From: JAICIG01 sp035532215
GTDB lineage: Bacteria > Planctomycetota > Planctomycetia > Pirellulales > JAICIG01
Length of the DNA: 64,000 nucleotides
NCBI GenBank assembly: GCA_035532215.1
Contig: DATKRK010000042.1
Coordinates: forward strand, 14,926-78,925
Reading direction: 5' to 3'
Part shown: positions 17,344-25,994 of the stretch, one piece after another
Position numbering within the stretch: position 1 is the first letter of the stretch
How the letters are laid out: every line of letters begins with the position of its first letter
The notes under the pieces: generated by a model
The model's input: the letters and a program-made list of their open reading frames with translations, nothing else
Told to the model about the DNA's origin: nothing
The model's database searches: none
Position numbers and translations under genes: made by a program

Positions 17344-20300
17344 ATGGCCCGCAAGAAGAACGTGAAGCTTTCGGCCTCGGCCGGGACGGAAAAGGCGCCC
17401 GCCCCGCCGGCGCCAACGCGGAAAGAATCCGAACCGTCGGCGCCGACGCCCGGCGTCGCGACGTCGAGCGGGGATGGCGAGGAGCGGCGACGAGAAATGT
17501 CAGTCGTCGGCATCGGCGCGTCGGCGGGCGGGCTCGAAGCGCTGACGGGACTGCTGCAGGCGATTCCGGCCGAAAGCGGCCTGGCTTTCGTCGTCATCTC
17601 GCACCTCGATCCGGAGCACAAGAGCGCCCTGGGAGAAATCCTGTCGCGGACGTGCGCCATGCCGGTCCGCGACGTCGAAGAGGGCATGCTCGTCGAATCC
17701 GACCACGTCTACGTCATGCCGCCGAACCAAGAGCTGGTCCTGGCCCGGAAGACCCTGCACCTCGCTCCGCGCCCGGAATCGCGGGCCCCGCACATGCCCG
17801 TCGACGTCTTCCTCCGCTCGCTGGCCGCAGAGCGCGGAAGCCGCGCCATCGCCGTGATCTTGTCCGGCACCGGTTCGGACGGCACGTACGGCGCGAAGGC
17901 GATCAAGGAAGCAGGCGGCATCAACTTCGCTCAGGACGAGTCGGCCCGATTCGGCGGCATGCCGCATAGCGCCGTCACCGCCGGCTGCATCGATTACGTC
18001 CTGCCTCCGCGGCAGATCGCCGCGGAATTGCTGCGCATCGCCCACCACCCTTTGCAGGCCCGGCCAATACAGGCCGGGCCGCCCGACGAAAGCGAGTTCC
18101 ACAGAATCCTGCGGCTGATGAGCGAATTCACGGGCGTCGATTTCTTGAGTTACAAACACTCGACGCTACGGCGCCGCATCGAGCGCCGGATGCTGCTGCT
18201 GGGGCTGCAAACCCTGGACGATTATCTGGAATTCCTGCGCGAGGACGCCGCCGAGCGCAAGAAACTGTTCGACGAGGTGCTGATCCAGGTGACCAGCTTC
18301 TTCCGCGATCCGGACTCATTCGAGTCGCTCAAGCAGGTCGTGTTTCCGCGCCTGATGCAAAACCGACAGCGCGGAATGCCGTTGCGCATTTGGGTGCCCG
18401 GCTGCGCCTCGGGCGAGGAAGCGTATTCGCTGGCGATCTTGTTGCTGGAGTTCCTGAGGGCCACGTCCCAGACCGCGCCGATCAAGATCTTCGCCACCGA
18501 TATCAGCGAGCGGGCCGTCGAATCGGCCCGGGCCGGCGCCTATGCCGAAGGAATCGCGGCCGAAGTCTCCCCCCAAAGGCTGCAACGGTTCTTCACGAAA
18601 ACCGACCGGGGTTACGAGATCAACAAATCGGTGCGCGACCTGTGCGTCTTCGCCCGCCAGGACGTGACCAAAGACCCGCCTTTCTCGCAACTCGACCTGA
18701 TTAGCTGCCGCAACGTGCTGATCTACCTCGGGCCGGGCCTGCAAAGCCGCGTGCTGCCGATGTTTCATTACGCCCTCAAGCCGGGCAGCTTCCTCGTGCT
18801 GGGTAATTCCGAATCGGTAGGCGCCTTCACCGATCTGTTCGAGGCGGCGGACCGCCGGCACAAGTTCTTCGTCCGCACGGCAACCCCCAGCCGGCTGACG
18901 TTCGGCTACACGGCTGGCGCCCCTTCGCAGACGCGGGTCGTCGTGCAGGAAGCCGGAATCGCGCAGAGCCGCGGCCTGCCAGACGTCTACCGCGAGGCCG
19001 ATCGGGTCGTGCTGGCTCGCTATGCCCCGCCCGGCGTGGTGGTCGACGAAAACCTGCACGTCGTGCAGTTCCGCGGCGAAACGGGGCGGTTTCTCAAGCC
19101 GGCGCCGGGGCCGCCCACGGCCGAGTTGATTCAGTTGGCTCGCGAGGGGCTGATCCGGGCCTTGAACAACGCTCTGGACCGCGCCAAGCGCGACAACGTC
19201 CCGGTGCAGCAAGCGGGCGTGCGATTCAGGACCAACAGCCATTTTCAACAGATCGAACTGCACGTGATTCCGATCGCCGACCTGGCTTCGGGAGCGCGCC
19301 ACTTCGTGGTGCTGTTCGAAGAAGTTCCGGCCAAGGTCGGGGCGGAAGGCGCCGAGCCCGAGGCGCGCGCGGCGGTCGCCCCCGAAGAAGAATCGGAGAA
19401 GGAGCGGGAAGTCAACCTCCTGAAACAGGACTTGGAGGCGACCAAGGCCTACTTGCAATCGGTGATCGAACAGAAAGAAGGCGCCATCGAGGAACTGCGG
19501 GCCGCCAACGAGGAGATCGTCTCGGCCAACGAGGAGTTGCAAAGCACCAACGAGGAACTGGAGACCGCCAAGGAGGAACTGCAGGCCACCAACGAAGAGC
19601 TGACGACCGTCAACGAGGAATTGCAGAACCGCATCCGCACCGCCAACCAACTCAGCGACGATCTGGTCAACCTCATCGAGTGTACGAACATCCCCGTTCT
19701 CGTCCTCGACGTCGATCTTAACATCCGCCGGTTCACTCCCACCGCCCAGCGGGCGCTGAACTTGCGTCCTGGCGACCTGGGCCGGCCGATCGGCGACCTC
19801 AAGCTCAAGTTCGATTTTCCGCAATTGGAGTCGCTGGCCCGCGAGGTGATCGACACGCTGAAAACCGCGCAACGCGAAGTCCTGGACGAGCAGGGACGCT
19901 GGCACTCTCTGCACATCCGGCCGTACAAAACCGCCGACAACAAAATCGGCGGCGTGATCGTGATGCTGATCGACGTCGATGTGCTCAAACGCCGCGAGCG
20001 GCAGGTCAAGGAATCGCTCGATTACGCGTTAAGCATCGTCGAAACGGTGCGCGAGGCGTTGATCGTGCTGGACGGCCAGTTGCGCGTACGGACGGCGAAC
20101 CGCGCCTTCTATCAGATGTTCCGGGCCCGCCCGGCCGAGACCGAGGGCCGCTTGATTTACGAGTTGGGCGACCAGCAATGGGACATCCCGCGGTTGCGAA
20201 CGCTGCTGGAGGAACTCCTGCCGCAGAACCGCCACTTCGAGAACTACGAGCTGGAGCACGATTTCCCGTTGATCGGGCGCCGGACGATGCTGCTCAACGC

Positions 20301-21426
20301 GCATCGCGTGATTCAGCTTGAAGGAGAGCCCAATCAACTGATCCTGCTGGCCATCGAAGACGTCACCGCGCGCAAGCACGCCGAGGATTCGCAGCAGGAC
20401 AGCGAGCACCGGCTCGAGGCCATCGTCAATTCGGCCGTGGACGCCATCATTACCATCGACGAGCACGGGATCATCGGCTCGGTCAACCCCGCAACCGAGC
20501 GGATGTTCGGCTATTTGGCCGCCGAAATGATCGGGCAAAACGTCGCGATGCTGATGCCGTCGCCCTACCGCGAACAGCACAATGGCTACCTGGCGCGGTA
20601 TCTGCAAACCGGCGAGAATCAGGTGATCGGCGTCAGCCGCGAAGTCCAGGGCCGCCGCAAGGACGGATCGTCCTTTCCCACCGAGCTGTCCGTGAGCGAG
20701 TTTCAGCAGGGTCCCGAACGGTTGTTCGCCGGGGTCCATCACGATCTGAGCGCCCGCCGGGCCCTGGAGCGCGAAGTGCTGGAAACGGCGACGGCCGAAC
20801 AACGCCGCATTGCGCAGGAATTGCACGATACCACCGGTCAGGAACTGACCGCGCTGGGGTTGTTGGCCGAGAGTCTCATCGAAGGGCTCGCGAAAAACGC
20901 CCCTGCCGAGGCCGCGCTGGCGGGCAAGATCGCCGCCGGGCTCAAGCAGACGCTGTCCCAAGTGCGGATGCTCGCCCGAGGGTTGATTCCGGTGGAGGTG
21001 GACGCCGCCGGACTGATGGCCGCCCTGGCGGAACTGGCGTCTCACACGGACGAACTGGGCGCGGCGAAATGTACCTTCGAGTGCCACAAGCCGGTGTTCG
21101 TAGAGAGTAACCAGACGGCCACCCAGCTTTTCGCCATTGCCCGCGAAGCGGTCACCAATGCCCTCAGGCACAGTCAGGCGAAGCACATCACGATCAGCCT
21201 CGAGAGCGACGATCGAACGGTCACGCTGCGCGTCCGGGACGATGGGGTCGGGTTCCCGCCCGAAGAAGTAGAGGAAAAGGGGATGGGACTGAAAACCATG
21301 CGCTACCGGGCCGGCCTGATCAACGCGGCGCTGTCCATCGTTCGAGCGGAGCCCGCCGGCGCGCTCATCTCGTGCACGGTCCACCACGGTCCGAATCATG
21401 ATGCAGAGCAAAACCAAGACGCGTAA
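17344..21426 (+). CDS. CheB-CheR-PAS-histidine kinase hybrid protein
   Basis: A 1360-aa protein. An Ala/Pro-rich start is followed by a CheB methylesterase domain (GIGASAGGLEAL catalytic Ser, VVISHLDPEHKS His, LSGTGSDGTYGA Asp). Then come CheR N- and C-domains (SAM site WVPGCASGEEAYSLA, FATDISERA, LISCRNVLIYL), a long coiled coil rich in NEEL repeats (about 690-780) and three PAS-like domains. A HisKA_3 phosphoacceptor (RRIAQELHDTTGQELTALG) and a HATPase domain (REAVTNALRHSQ, VRDDGVGF, GMGLKTMRYRA) close the protein. ATG 17344 follows AAGGAAGGATTT. CheB lacks its own receiver. The 3' end overlaps the regulator gene by 29 bases, so the pair is coupled. Confidence 0.93.
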   Translation: MARKKNVKLSASAGTEKAPAPPAPTRKESEPSAPTPGVATSSGDGEERRREMSVVGIGASAGGLEALTGLLQAIPAESGLAFVVISHLDPEHKSALGEILSRTCAMPVRDVEEGMLVESDHVYVMPPNQELVLARKTLHLAPRPESRAPHMPVDVFLRSLAAERGSRAIAVILSGTGSDGTYGAKAIKEAGGINFAQDESARFGGMPHSAVTAGCIDYVLPPRQIAAELLRIAHHPLQARPIQAGPPDESEFHRILRLMSEFTGVDFLSYKHSTLRRRIERRMLLLGLQTLDDYLEFLREDAAERKKLFDEVLIQVTSFFRDPDSFESLKQVVFPRLMQNRQRGMPLRIWVPGCASGEEAYSLAILLLEFLRATSQTAPIKIFATDISERAVESARAGAYAEGIAAEVSPQRLQRFFTKTDRGYEINKSVRDLCVFARQDVTKDPPFSQLDLISCRNVLIYLGPGLQSRVLPMFHYALKPGSFLVLGNSESVGAFTDLFEAADRRHKFFVRTATPSRLTFGYTAGAPSQTRVVVQEAGIAQSRGLPDVYREADRVVLARYAPPGVVVDENLHVVQFRGETGRFLKPAPGPPTAELIQLAREGLIRALNNALDRAKRDNVPVQQAGVRFRTNSHFQQIELHVIPIADLASGARHFVVLFEEVPAKVGAEGAEPEARAAVAPEEESEKEREVNLLKQDLEATKAYLQSVIEQKEGAIEELRAANEEIVSANEELQSTNEELETAKEELQATNEELTTVNEELQNRIRTANQLSDDLVNLIECTNIPVLVLDVDLNIRRFTPTAQRALNLRPGDLGRPIGDLKLKFDFPQLESLAREVIDTLKTAQREVLDEQGRWHSLHIRPYKTADNKIGGVIVMLIDVDVLKRRERQVKESLDYALSIVETVREALIVLDGQLRVRTANRAFYQMFRARPAETEGRLIYELGDQQWDIPRLRTLLEELLPQNRHFENYELEHDFPLIGRRTMLLNAHRVIQLEGEPNQLILLAIEDVTARKHAEDSQQDSEHRLEAIVNSAVDAIITIDEHGIIGSVNPATERMFGYLAAEMIGQNVAMLMPSPYREQHNGYLARYLQTGENQVIGVSREVQGRRKDGSSFPTELSVSEFQQGPERLFAGVHHDLSARRALEREVLETATAEQRRIAQELHDTTGQELTALGLLAESLIEGLAKNAPAEAALAGKIAAGLKQTLSQVRMLARGLIPVEVDAAGLMAALAELASHTDELGAAKCTFECHKPVFVESNQTATQLFAIAREAVTNALRHSQAKHITISLESDDRTVTLRVRDDGVGFPPEEVEEKGMGLKTMRYRAGLINAALSIVRAEPAGALISCTVHHGPNHDAEQNQDA

Positions 21427-22087
21427 GCGGGCCGCCCGGGTGCTGATCGTCGACGATCACCCGGCCGTGCGCGAGGCATTGGCCATCCGCATCGCCGCGC
21501 AGCCGGATCTGGAGGTCTGCGGCGAGGCCGCCGACGCCCAAGAGGCCCTGCGGCTGGCCGCCGACGCCGATCCGGACGTGGCGGTCGTCAACATCGCGCT
21601 CAAGTCGGGCAACGGCCTCGATCTGATCCGGAGGCTCAAGGCGCGCAACGCAGCGTTCCGCGCCATCGTTTGGTCGATGTACAGCGAGCAACTCTACGCC
21701 GAACGCGCCTTGCGGGCCGGGGCGATGGGCTACATCACCAAGGAACAGGCCACCGGCCAGATCATCGAGGCGATCCGCCAGGTGCTCGACGGCAAGATCT
21801 ATCTCGGGCCGGCCATGACCGAGAAACTGCTGAAGCGGGCCGTCGGCCAGGCCGGTCCGGAACTTGCCCGCTCGCCGGTCGCGGCCCTCTCCAATCGCGA
21901 GCTGGAAGTGCTGCGGCTGATCGGTAACGGCGTGAAAACCGCGGAGATCGCCAAGCAGCTCAACCTCAGCGTCAAGACGGTCGAAACCTACCGCATTCGC
22001 ATCCGCCAGAAGCTGGACCTGAGCGACGGAACCGATCTGGCCCGGTACGCCGCGCAGTGGGTGTTGGAGCAGGGCGGAGCGAAGTGA
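21398..22087 (+). CDS. NarL/FixJ-type LuxR response regulator with Asn at the phosphoacceptor site
   Basis: A 229-aa protein: receiver domain about 14-130 and a LuxR helix-turn-helix about 160-220 (LSNRELEVLRLIGNGVKTAEIAKQL). The acidic pair (VLIVDDHP), the Ser (VWSMYS) and the Lys (GYITKEQ) are present. The expected phosphoacceptor Asp is Asn65 in DVAVVNIALKSGNG (codon AAC). It overlaps the end of the kinase gene and should be its partner, so either the switch is phosphorylation-independent or the partner is another receiver such as the one at 16632-17048. Confidence 0.92.
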   Translation: MMQSKTKTRKRAARVLIVDDHPAVREALAIRIAAQPDLEVCGEAADAQEALRLAADADPDVAVVNIALKSGNGLDLIRRLKARNAAFRAIVWSMYSEQLYAERALRAGAMGYITKEQATGQIIEAIRQVLDGKIYLGPAMTEKLLKRAVGQAGPELARSPVAALSNRELEVLRLIGNGVKTAEIAKQLNLSVKTVETYRIRIRQKLDLSDGTDLARYAAQWVLEQGGAK

Positions 22088-22099
22088 CGCTGGCCGGCG

Positions 22100-22238
22100 T
22101 TTCAAGATTGCAACTGAACGTGCCGACGAGCTGCTTCTCTGCGGTGAACGCCGCCGAGGCCAAACTCAGCATCGAGTGCGGGCCCGGAATCGGCCCATCG
22201 GCCTCGATGTCGGTGCTGACGTAGATCTCTTGCGCCAT
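22100..22238 (-). pseudogene. N-terminal remnant of a DnaQ/RNase T-like 3'-5' exonuclease
   Basis: From ATG 22238 about 46 codons read as an exonuclease start: YVSTDIEADGPIPGPHSMLS contains the DxE motif (Exo I) of the DEDD superfamily. Homology seems to end near SCNLET, just before the stop of the regulator gene; the rest of a normal 180-residue enzyme is absent. Downstream bases belong to the opposite-strand regulator. It looks like a truncated gene left by a deletion or rearrangement. Confidence 0.6.
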
Positions 22239-22262
22239 GCTTTAAAGTTCAAGCTGCAGAAA

Positions 22263-22313
22263 GTCGCTTTTCGCTCCGCGAATAGACGCTTTTTTCGCGG
22301 AGCGAAAAGCGAC
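22263..22313. repeat. 20-bp perfect inverted repeat (family shared with 58.2 kb)
   Basis: GTCGCTTTTCGCTCCGCGAA (22263-22282) is repeated exactly inverted at 22294-22313 with an 11-base loop. A second copy of the same family lies at 58206-58256. Confidence 0.85.
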
Positions 22314-22457
22314 ATTGGCTGCGGCTTCGCCGCGCTGGGAAATCCGTGCGAATCCGCGGCCCCAAAAAACTTTGTACTACAAATGGTCCATTTTTTTCCG
22401 GGCCGCGAAGATTTCATGCCGCGATTCAGACGCTCCGTGCCCGGAAAGCCAAATTGA

Positions 22458-22536
22458 AAAACGCAAAATGCAAAATGTAAATCGCAATATCGGAAATCGC
22501 ATTTCCGCCAATTTGACTTTTGCATTTTGCGTTTTG
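22458..22536. repeat. AT-rich inverted repeat
   Basis: AAAACGCAAAATGCAAAATG near 22458 pairs with its near-inverse at 22517-22536. Its composition is strikingly AT-rich against the surrounding GC-rich chromosome. Confidence 0.65.
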
Positions 22537-22623
22537 CATGATCCGCAGCCGACAAATGTTTCCTTTTGGTTGCGGCCGAAGGCCGCGCTGGGTTCTCCGT
22601 GGCGAACTATCCAGCCGGCTAGT

Positions 22624-23895
22624 CTACGGTTCCTTCAGCTTCTGCTTGGCCAGCTTCTCCTTGACCCCCGGAATGATCCGAGCGGCGTTCTCGTGGTAGA
22701 TCTTCTTCAGCACGTCGTCGGGCAGGCCGACGCCGTAGATGTTCCAAAAGCCCTGCGGCGGAAACGGGTTTTCGGCGTAGGGGAAATACTCGTCCTCGGT
22801 TTCCAAAAACCGCCAATAGGGCAGCAGCCGCCCGGCCGGCCGGGGACCGTCGGTGCCAAACATCACGCGGTCGGCGTACTCGATCAAGAACCGCCGGGCC
22901 GTGCGAGGCTGACGGCCGAGTTCGGCGATGCGAGAGGCCATTTCCACGACCAGGTTCGGATGCGCGTCGAGCCAGCGGCCGACTTGCTCCAGGTTCTCGC
23001 CGTCGTTGGCCAGATGGGCGCCGATGAAGGTCGTCTTCGGGTGCCGTGCAATCACGCGATCGCGGGCCGCGTGCAGTTCCTCGCGCGAAGGCCACTGCGG
23101 CCCGTAAAAGCTCCACTCGGGATGCCGGTGCAATTCTTCCCAGCGTTCGTTGCGCTCGTCGATCGGCTCGAAGAACGCCGCAGGATCGGCCGTGTGCACG
23201 ATCACCGGCAGGCCCAGCTCGCCACAGGCCGCCCAGATCGGGTCCCAACGCGGATCGTCGATCGCGATCAACGACCCGTCGGGATTGCGATAGCCCAGGC
23301 CGAACAGCTTGAAGACCTTCAGGCCGCTGGCGCCTTTCTTCTTGACCGCCGCCAGCTCGGCGGCCATCCGGCGGCCGAAGTCGGGTCGCTGGCAATCCCA
23401 ACTGGCCGGGTCGTCGGCGCGGCCGCCGCCTTGCCAGTTGATGTTGGCGAAGATCACGAAACGGTCGCGATATTTCGTCCACAAGTAGCGGGCATGCTCG
23501 TCGAACTCGGCGCCCAGCCCGCCGTCGAGACTGACGCAAACGGCGATGTTTTGCGCATCCATCAGCTTCACGAAATCGTCGAGCTGCTCGGGCGAGTGAT
23601 GGAAGCGAATCCGCGGGTGTACGTGGACGTCGACGACCGGCAACTTGGCCCGCGGCGGCAAATGCTCGGTCACTTTCAATTGCGGCCTCGGCCGGAATTG
23701 GTCGAGCGCCAGGTTCCGCCCTTCGCGCCCGTCTAGTGGTTCATCGGCGAAGGCAAGCGGGAGCTCGGGGCAGGAGATGAACCACAGAGACACAGAGGCA
23801 CAGAGAAGAAGAATAAGACGACGATAAGATTTAGGAGAGCGGCGCCGGAAAACAGAGCAATAAATCGAAATCGGGATCGCCTTGAGTTCTGGCAA
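22624..23895 (-). CDS. Amidohydrolase-2 family (TIM-barrel) hydrolase, probably exported
   Basis: The enzyme body has the metal-site motifs of amidohydrolase-2 proteins: VVDVHVHPRIR, VIVHTADP, FIGAHLAND and MFGTDGPRP. It is about 350 residues, ends in a Lys-rich tail, and its substrate is unknown. The N-terminus is odd: the hydrophobic stretch LILLLCASVSLWFIS, followed by LPLAFA, looks like a signal peptide but is read from an intergenic hairpin repeat (23779-23807). The start is uncertain. TTG 23895 gives a basic n-region (RRRSPKSYRR) before the hydrophobic core; the frame stays open to 23979 through the second repeat arm. Confidence 0.78.
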   Translation of the reverse strand: MPELKAIPISIYCSVFRRRSPKSYRRLILLLCASVSLWFISCPELPLAFADEPLDGREGRNLALDQFRPRPQLKVTEHLPPRAKLPVVDVHVHPRIRFHHSPEQLDDFVKLMDAQNIAVCVSLDGGLGAEFDEHARYLWTKYRDRFVIFANINWQGGGRADDPASWDCQRPDFGRRMAAELAAVKKKGASGLKVFKLFGLGYRNPDGSLIAIDDPRWDPIWAACGELGLPVIVHTADPAAFFEPIDERNERWEELHRHPEWSFYGPQWPSREELHAARDRVIARHPKTTFIGAHLANDGENLEQVGRWLDAHPNLVVEMASRIAELGRQPRTARRFLIEYADRVMFGTDGPRPAGRLLPYWRFLETEDEYFPYAENPFPPQGFWNIYGVGLPDDVLKKIYHENAARIIPGVKEKLAKQKLKEP

Positions 23896-23959
23896 TGCAC
23901 CGGCTTTTGAATCACTTTTCTCGACTCTTCGTCTCTGTGTCTCTGTGTCTCTGTGGTTC
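23779..23959. repeat. Inverted repeat flanking the amidohydrolase 5' end
   Basis: GAACCACAGAGACACAGAGG (from 23779) pairs with an inverted copy ending CTCTGTGGTTC at 23931-23959. The left arm lies inside the amidohydrolase frame and supplies its hydrophobic leader codons. Confidence 0.75.
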
Positions 23960-23982
23960 CCCCGCTTCCCTCGTCGCATGAA

Positions 23983-24276
23983 TCAAATTCCCATCCGCGA
24001 CAGGGCATCGATCACGCTGCCGACGGCGCCGAACAACGTGGGATGGGTGTCTTCGAAATTGCGGGCGGTCGTCGCCAGGCGTTCGACAAGCGAGCCGGGC
24101 GCCCGAGCGGATTCGCCGGGCGCCGCGCCGCTGGCTTGCTCGGCCAGCACCAGTTCGATATCGGCGACGACTTCTTCCATCAGCGCTCGATCCGCCGGGT
24201 CGAGCGTTCCCGTCGCCGAAAGCTTGGTCTGCAACTCGGCCAATTTGACGCGCAGGTCTTGCAAGTGGTCTGCCAT
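23983..24276 (-). CDS. DUF4404 family protein
   Basis: A 97-aa helical protein with an N-terminal heptad-like helix (QDLRVKLAELQTKL), an acidic middle and the C-terminal FEDTHPTLFGAVGSVIDALSRMGI typical of DUF4404. Function is unknown. The same frame is open far upstream into the serine recombinase remnant without a stop. ATG 24276 is taken as the real start because family similarity begins there. Confidence 0.75.
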   Translation of the reverse strand: MADHLQDLRVKLAELQTKLSATGTLDPADRALMEEVVADIELVLAEQASGAAPGESARAPGSLVERLATTARNFEDTHPTLFGAVGSVIDALSRMGI

Positions 24277-25994
24277 ACAAAACAGGATAAGTCCGGTTTG
24301 CCGATTGAACAAGCCGCATTCGAGGGCTGTGAAACAATAACTTATCCAAGCTCGCTGAACGCCGGTCGGACCGAAAGCCCTCCAACGTCGCAGGTCTGGC
24401 GGCGCGGTCGCGGGCGGTTTATGGTGATCGTATGAAGAGAGCGTTGACAGTTCCCAAAAAAAAGAAGGCAGACGCAAAACCAGCAATTCACGGGAAAAAT
24501 AGGACCATTTCTGCCGCTTCTGCTGCCGCACGTCGAACCAAACCTCCACCCGCTCGACCAATTGGCCGATGACTTCCTTGACGATGGCGGGGTCGTCGTC
24601 GCCAAGCCCCTTGGAGAGTCGTACAAGCTCATCCAGAGCGCGGTCGGCCAAATCGTCGATATCCTGCTCGGGCCGCTTGGCGCCCTTTCCTTGGGCTCGC
24701 CGCTCCTGATCGAGCGCCGCCCGCTCCTGGCGCCATTTGGTCAACATGGCCTGCGCTGCGGCAAGGTTCTCGGACTCGGCCAGCAGAAGGTTTTCCGTCC
24801 CTCGTTCGATCTTGCGATCGAGTTCGGCAAGCTGTTGTTTCAGGCGCCCCGCGTCGGCGGCTGGCGCGTGCGAACGGGTTTTCAATTGGCGCCGAATCTC
24901 GGCCTTCAGCCGCTCGATAAGCTCGGGCTGCAAAACGGCGTCGCGGATAGCCTCGACGACGAACCGCTCCAGAGCATCGGCGTCAACGGCGTTGTGGGCG
25001 CCGTTGCAGGCGTGCCCCGAGGTCTCGGCGTACCGCGGGCAGGAATACCACCGATAAACGTAATCCGGCTTCAAGGGATCGCGATGCTTGCGCTTCTGCA
25101 CGTAGCCGCCGAGCTTCGCCCCGCAATGCCCGCAGTAAAGTACGCCCGAAAGCAGGTAGCCGCCCGTGCGGACCGCGCCGCCGGTGGACCGCTTGGCGAT
25201 TTTCTTCTGCACCTTCTCCCAGATCTTGCGCTCGATGAGCGCCGGGAACCGGTCTTGGTGGACAATCCAGTCCTCTCGCGCCGTCTTGGTCCGCTGTTGG
25301 TTCGGCGAAATGTCGCCTCCGGCGAGCGCCTTGGCCTTGGCGACGACTTCGCCTTTCATGGTGACATGATACTTGCCGATGCGCGAACGGTTCCAAACCA
25401 GATCGCCGCAGTAAACTTGGTTCATCAGCATCAGCCGCACTTGCTGGCGCGTCCAGTGCAGGCCGCCCGGGCCAAATTTGCCGCGGGCGTTCAATTCGCC
25501 GACCAGCCCGCTCATACTGATCGCCGACGACGCATAGCGGCGGAAGATGCCTTGAATCAGTTCGACCAGTTCCTTGTCGTCGCTCAGCACCAGCGTCGTC
25601 GTCCAGCCCTTCGGCTTGGCGACCTTCTCGCCGCTGCGGACGCGCTGGCGATGCGCGCCCGTTTCATCGCAGAGCATGCGATCATAGCCCCAGGGCGCCG
25701 GGCCGCCCGCATGGTGACCGCTGGCGGCCTTGGCGATCTTGCCGCGCACGCTATTGCGCGACAGGTCGAGCAGAAATTGATACTTGCCCTCCTGCTGATC
25801 GTGTACATCAGCCGCCCCTGGAAATCGTCCCAAGAGATTTCGCCTTGGGCGACCGTGATAAGCTTCACGCCGGCCTTGCGGAGGGGATAAATCCAGCGGC
25901 CGGCCTCGATGGAATCGAACCGCCCGAAGCGGTCTTGATCCCAGCACAAGATAGCGCGGAAGTCCCCCTTGCGTCCTTCCTTGACTCCAGGTGA
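24277..25994 (-). pseudogene. Large serine recombinase, 5'-truncated and frameshifted
   Basis: The catalytic domain survives only from FRAILCWDQDRFGRFDSIEAG onward; the part with the nucleophilic Ser is missing. A one-base deletion near 25798 shifts the frame between RLMYTI and QQEGKYQFLLDLSRNS; restoring one base gives continuous family sequence. Downstream are the recombinase domain, the zinc ribbon (LYCGHCGAK ... YSCPRY ... HACNG) and a long coiled coil. The frame continues past the usual end into DUF4404. The enzyme would have integrated the element; it now looks inactive. Confidence 0.8.

Larger units (their letters stand above)
22239..22620. other. Non-coding gap holding two hairpin repeats
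   Basis: No gene is supported. The gap contains two long inverted repeats (22263-22313 and about 22458-22536) and stretches like GGCTGCGGCTTCGCCGCGCTGGG that recur in similar form near 22565. Apparent ORFs here are palindromic repeat sequence. Confidence 0.6.
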
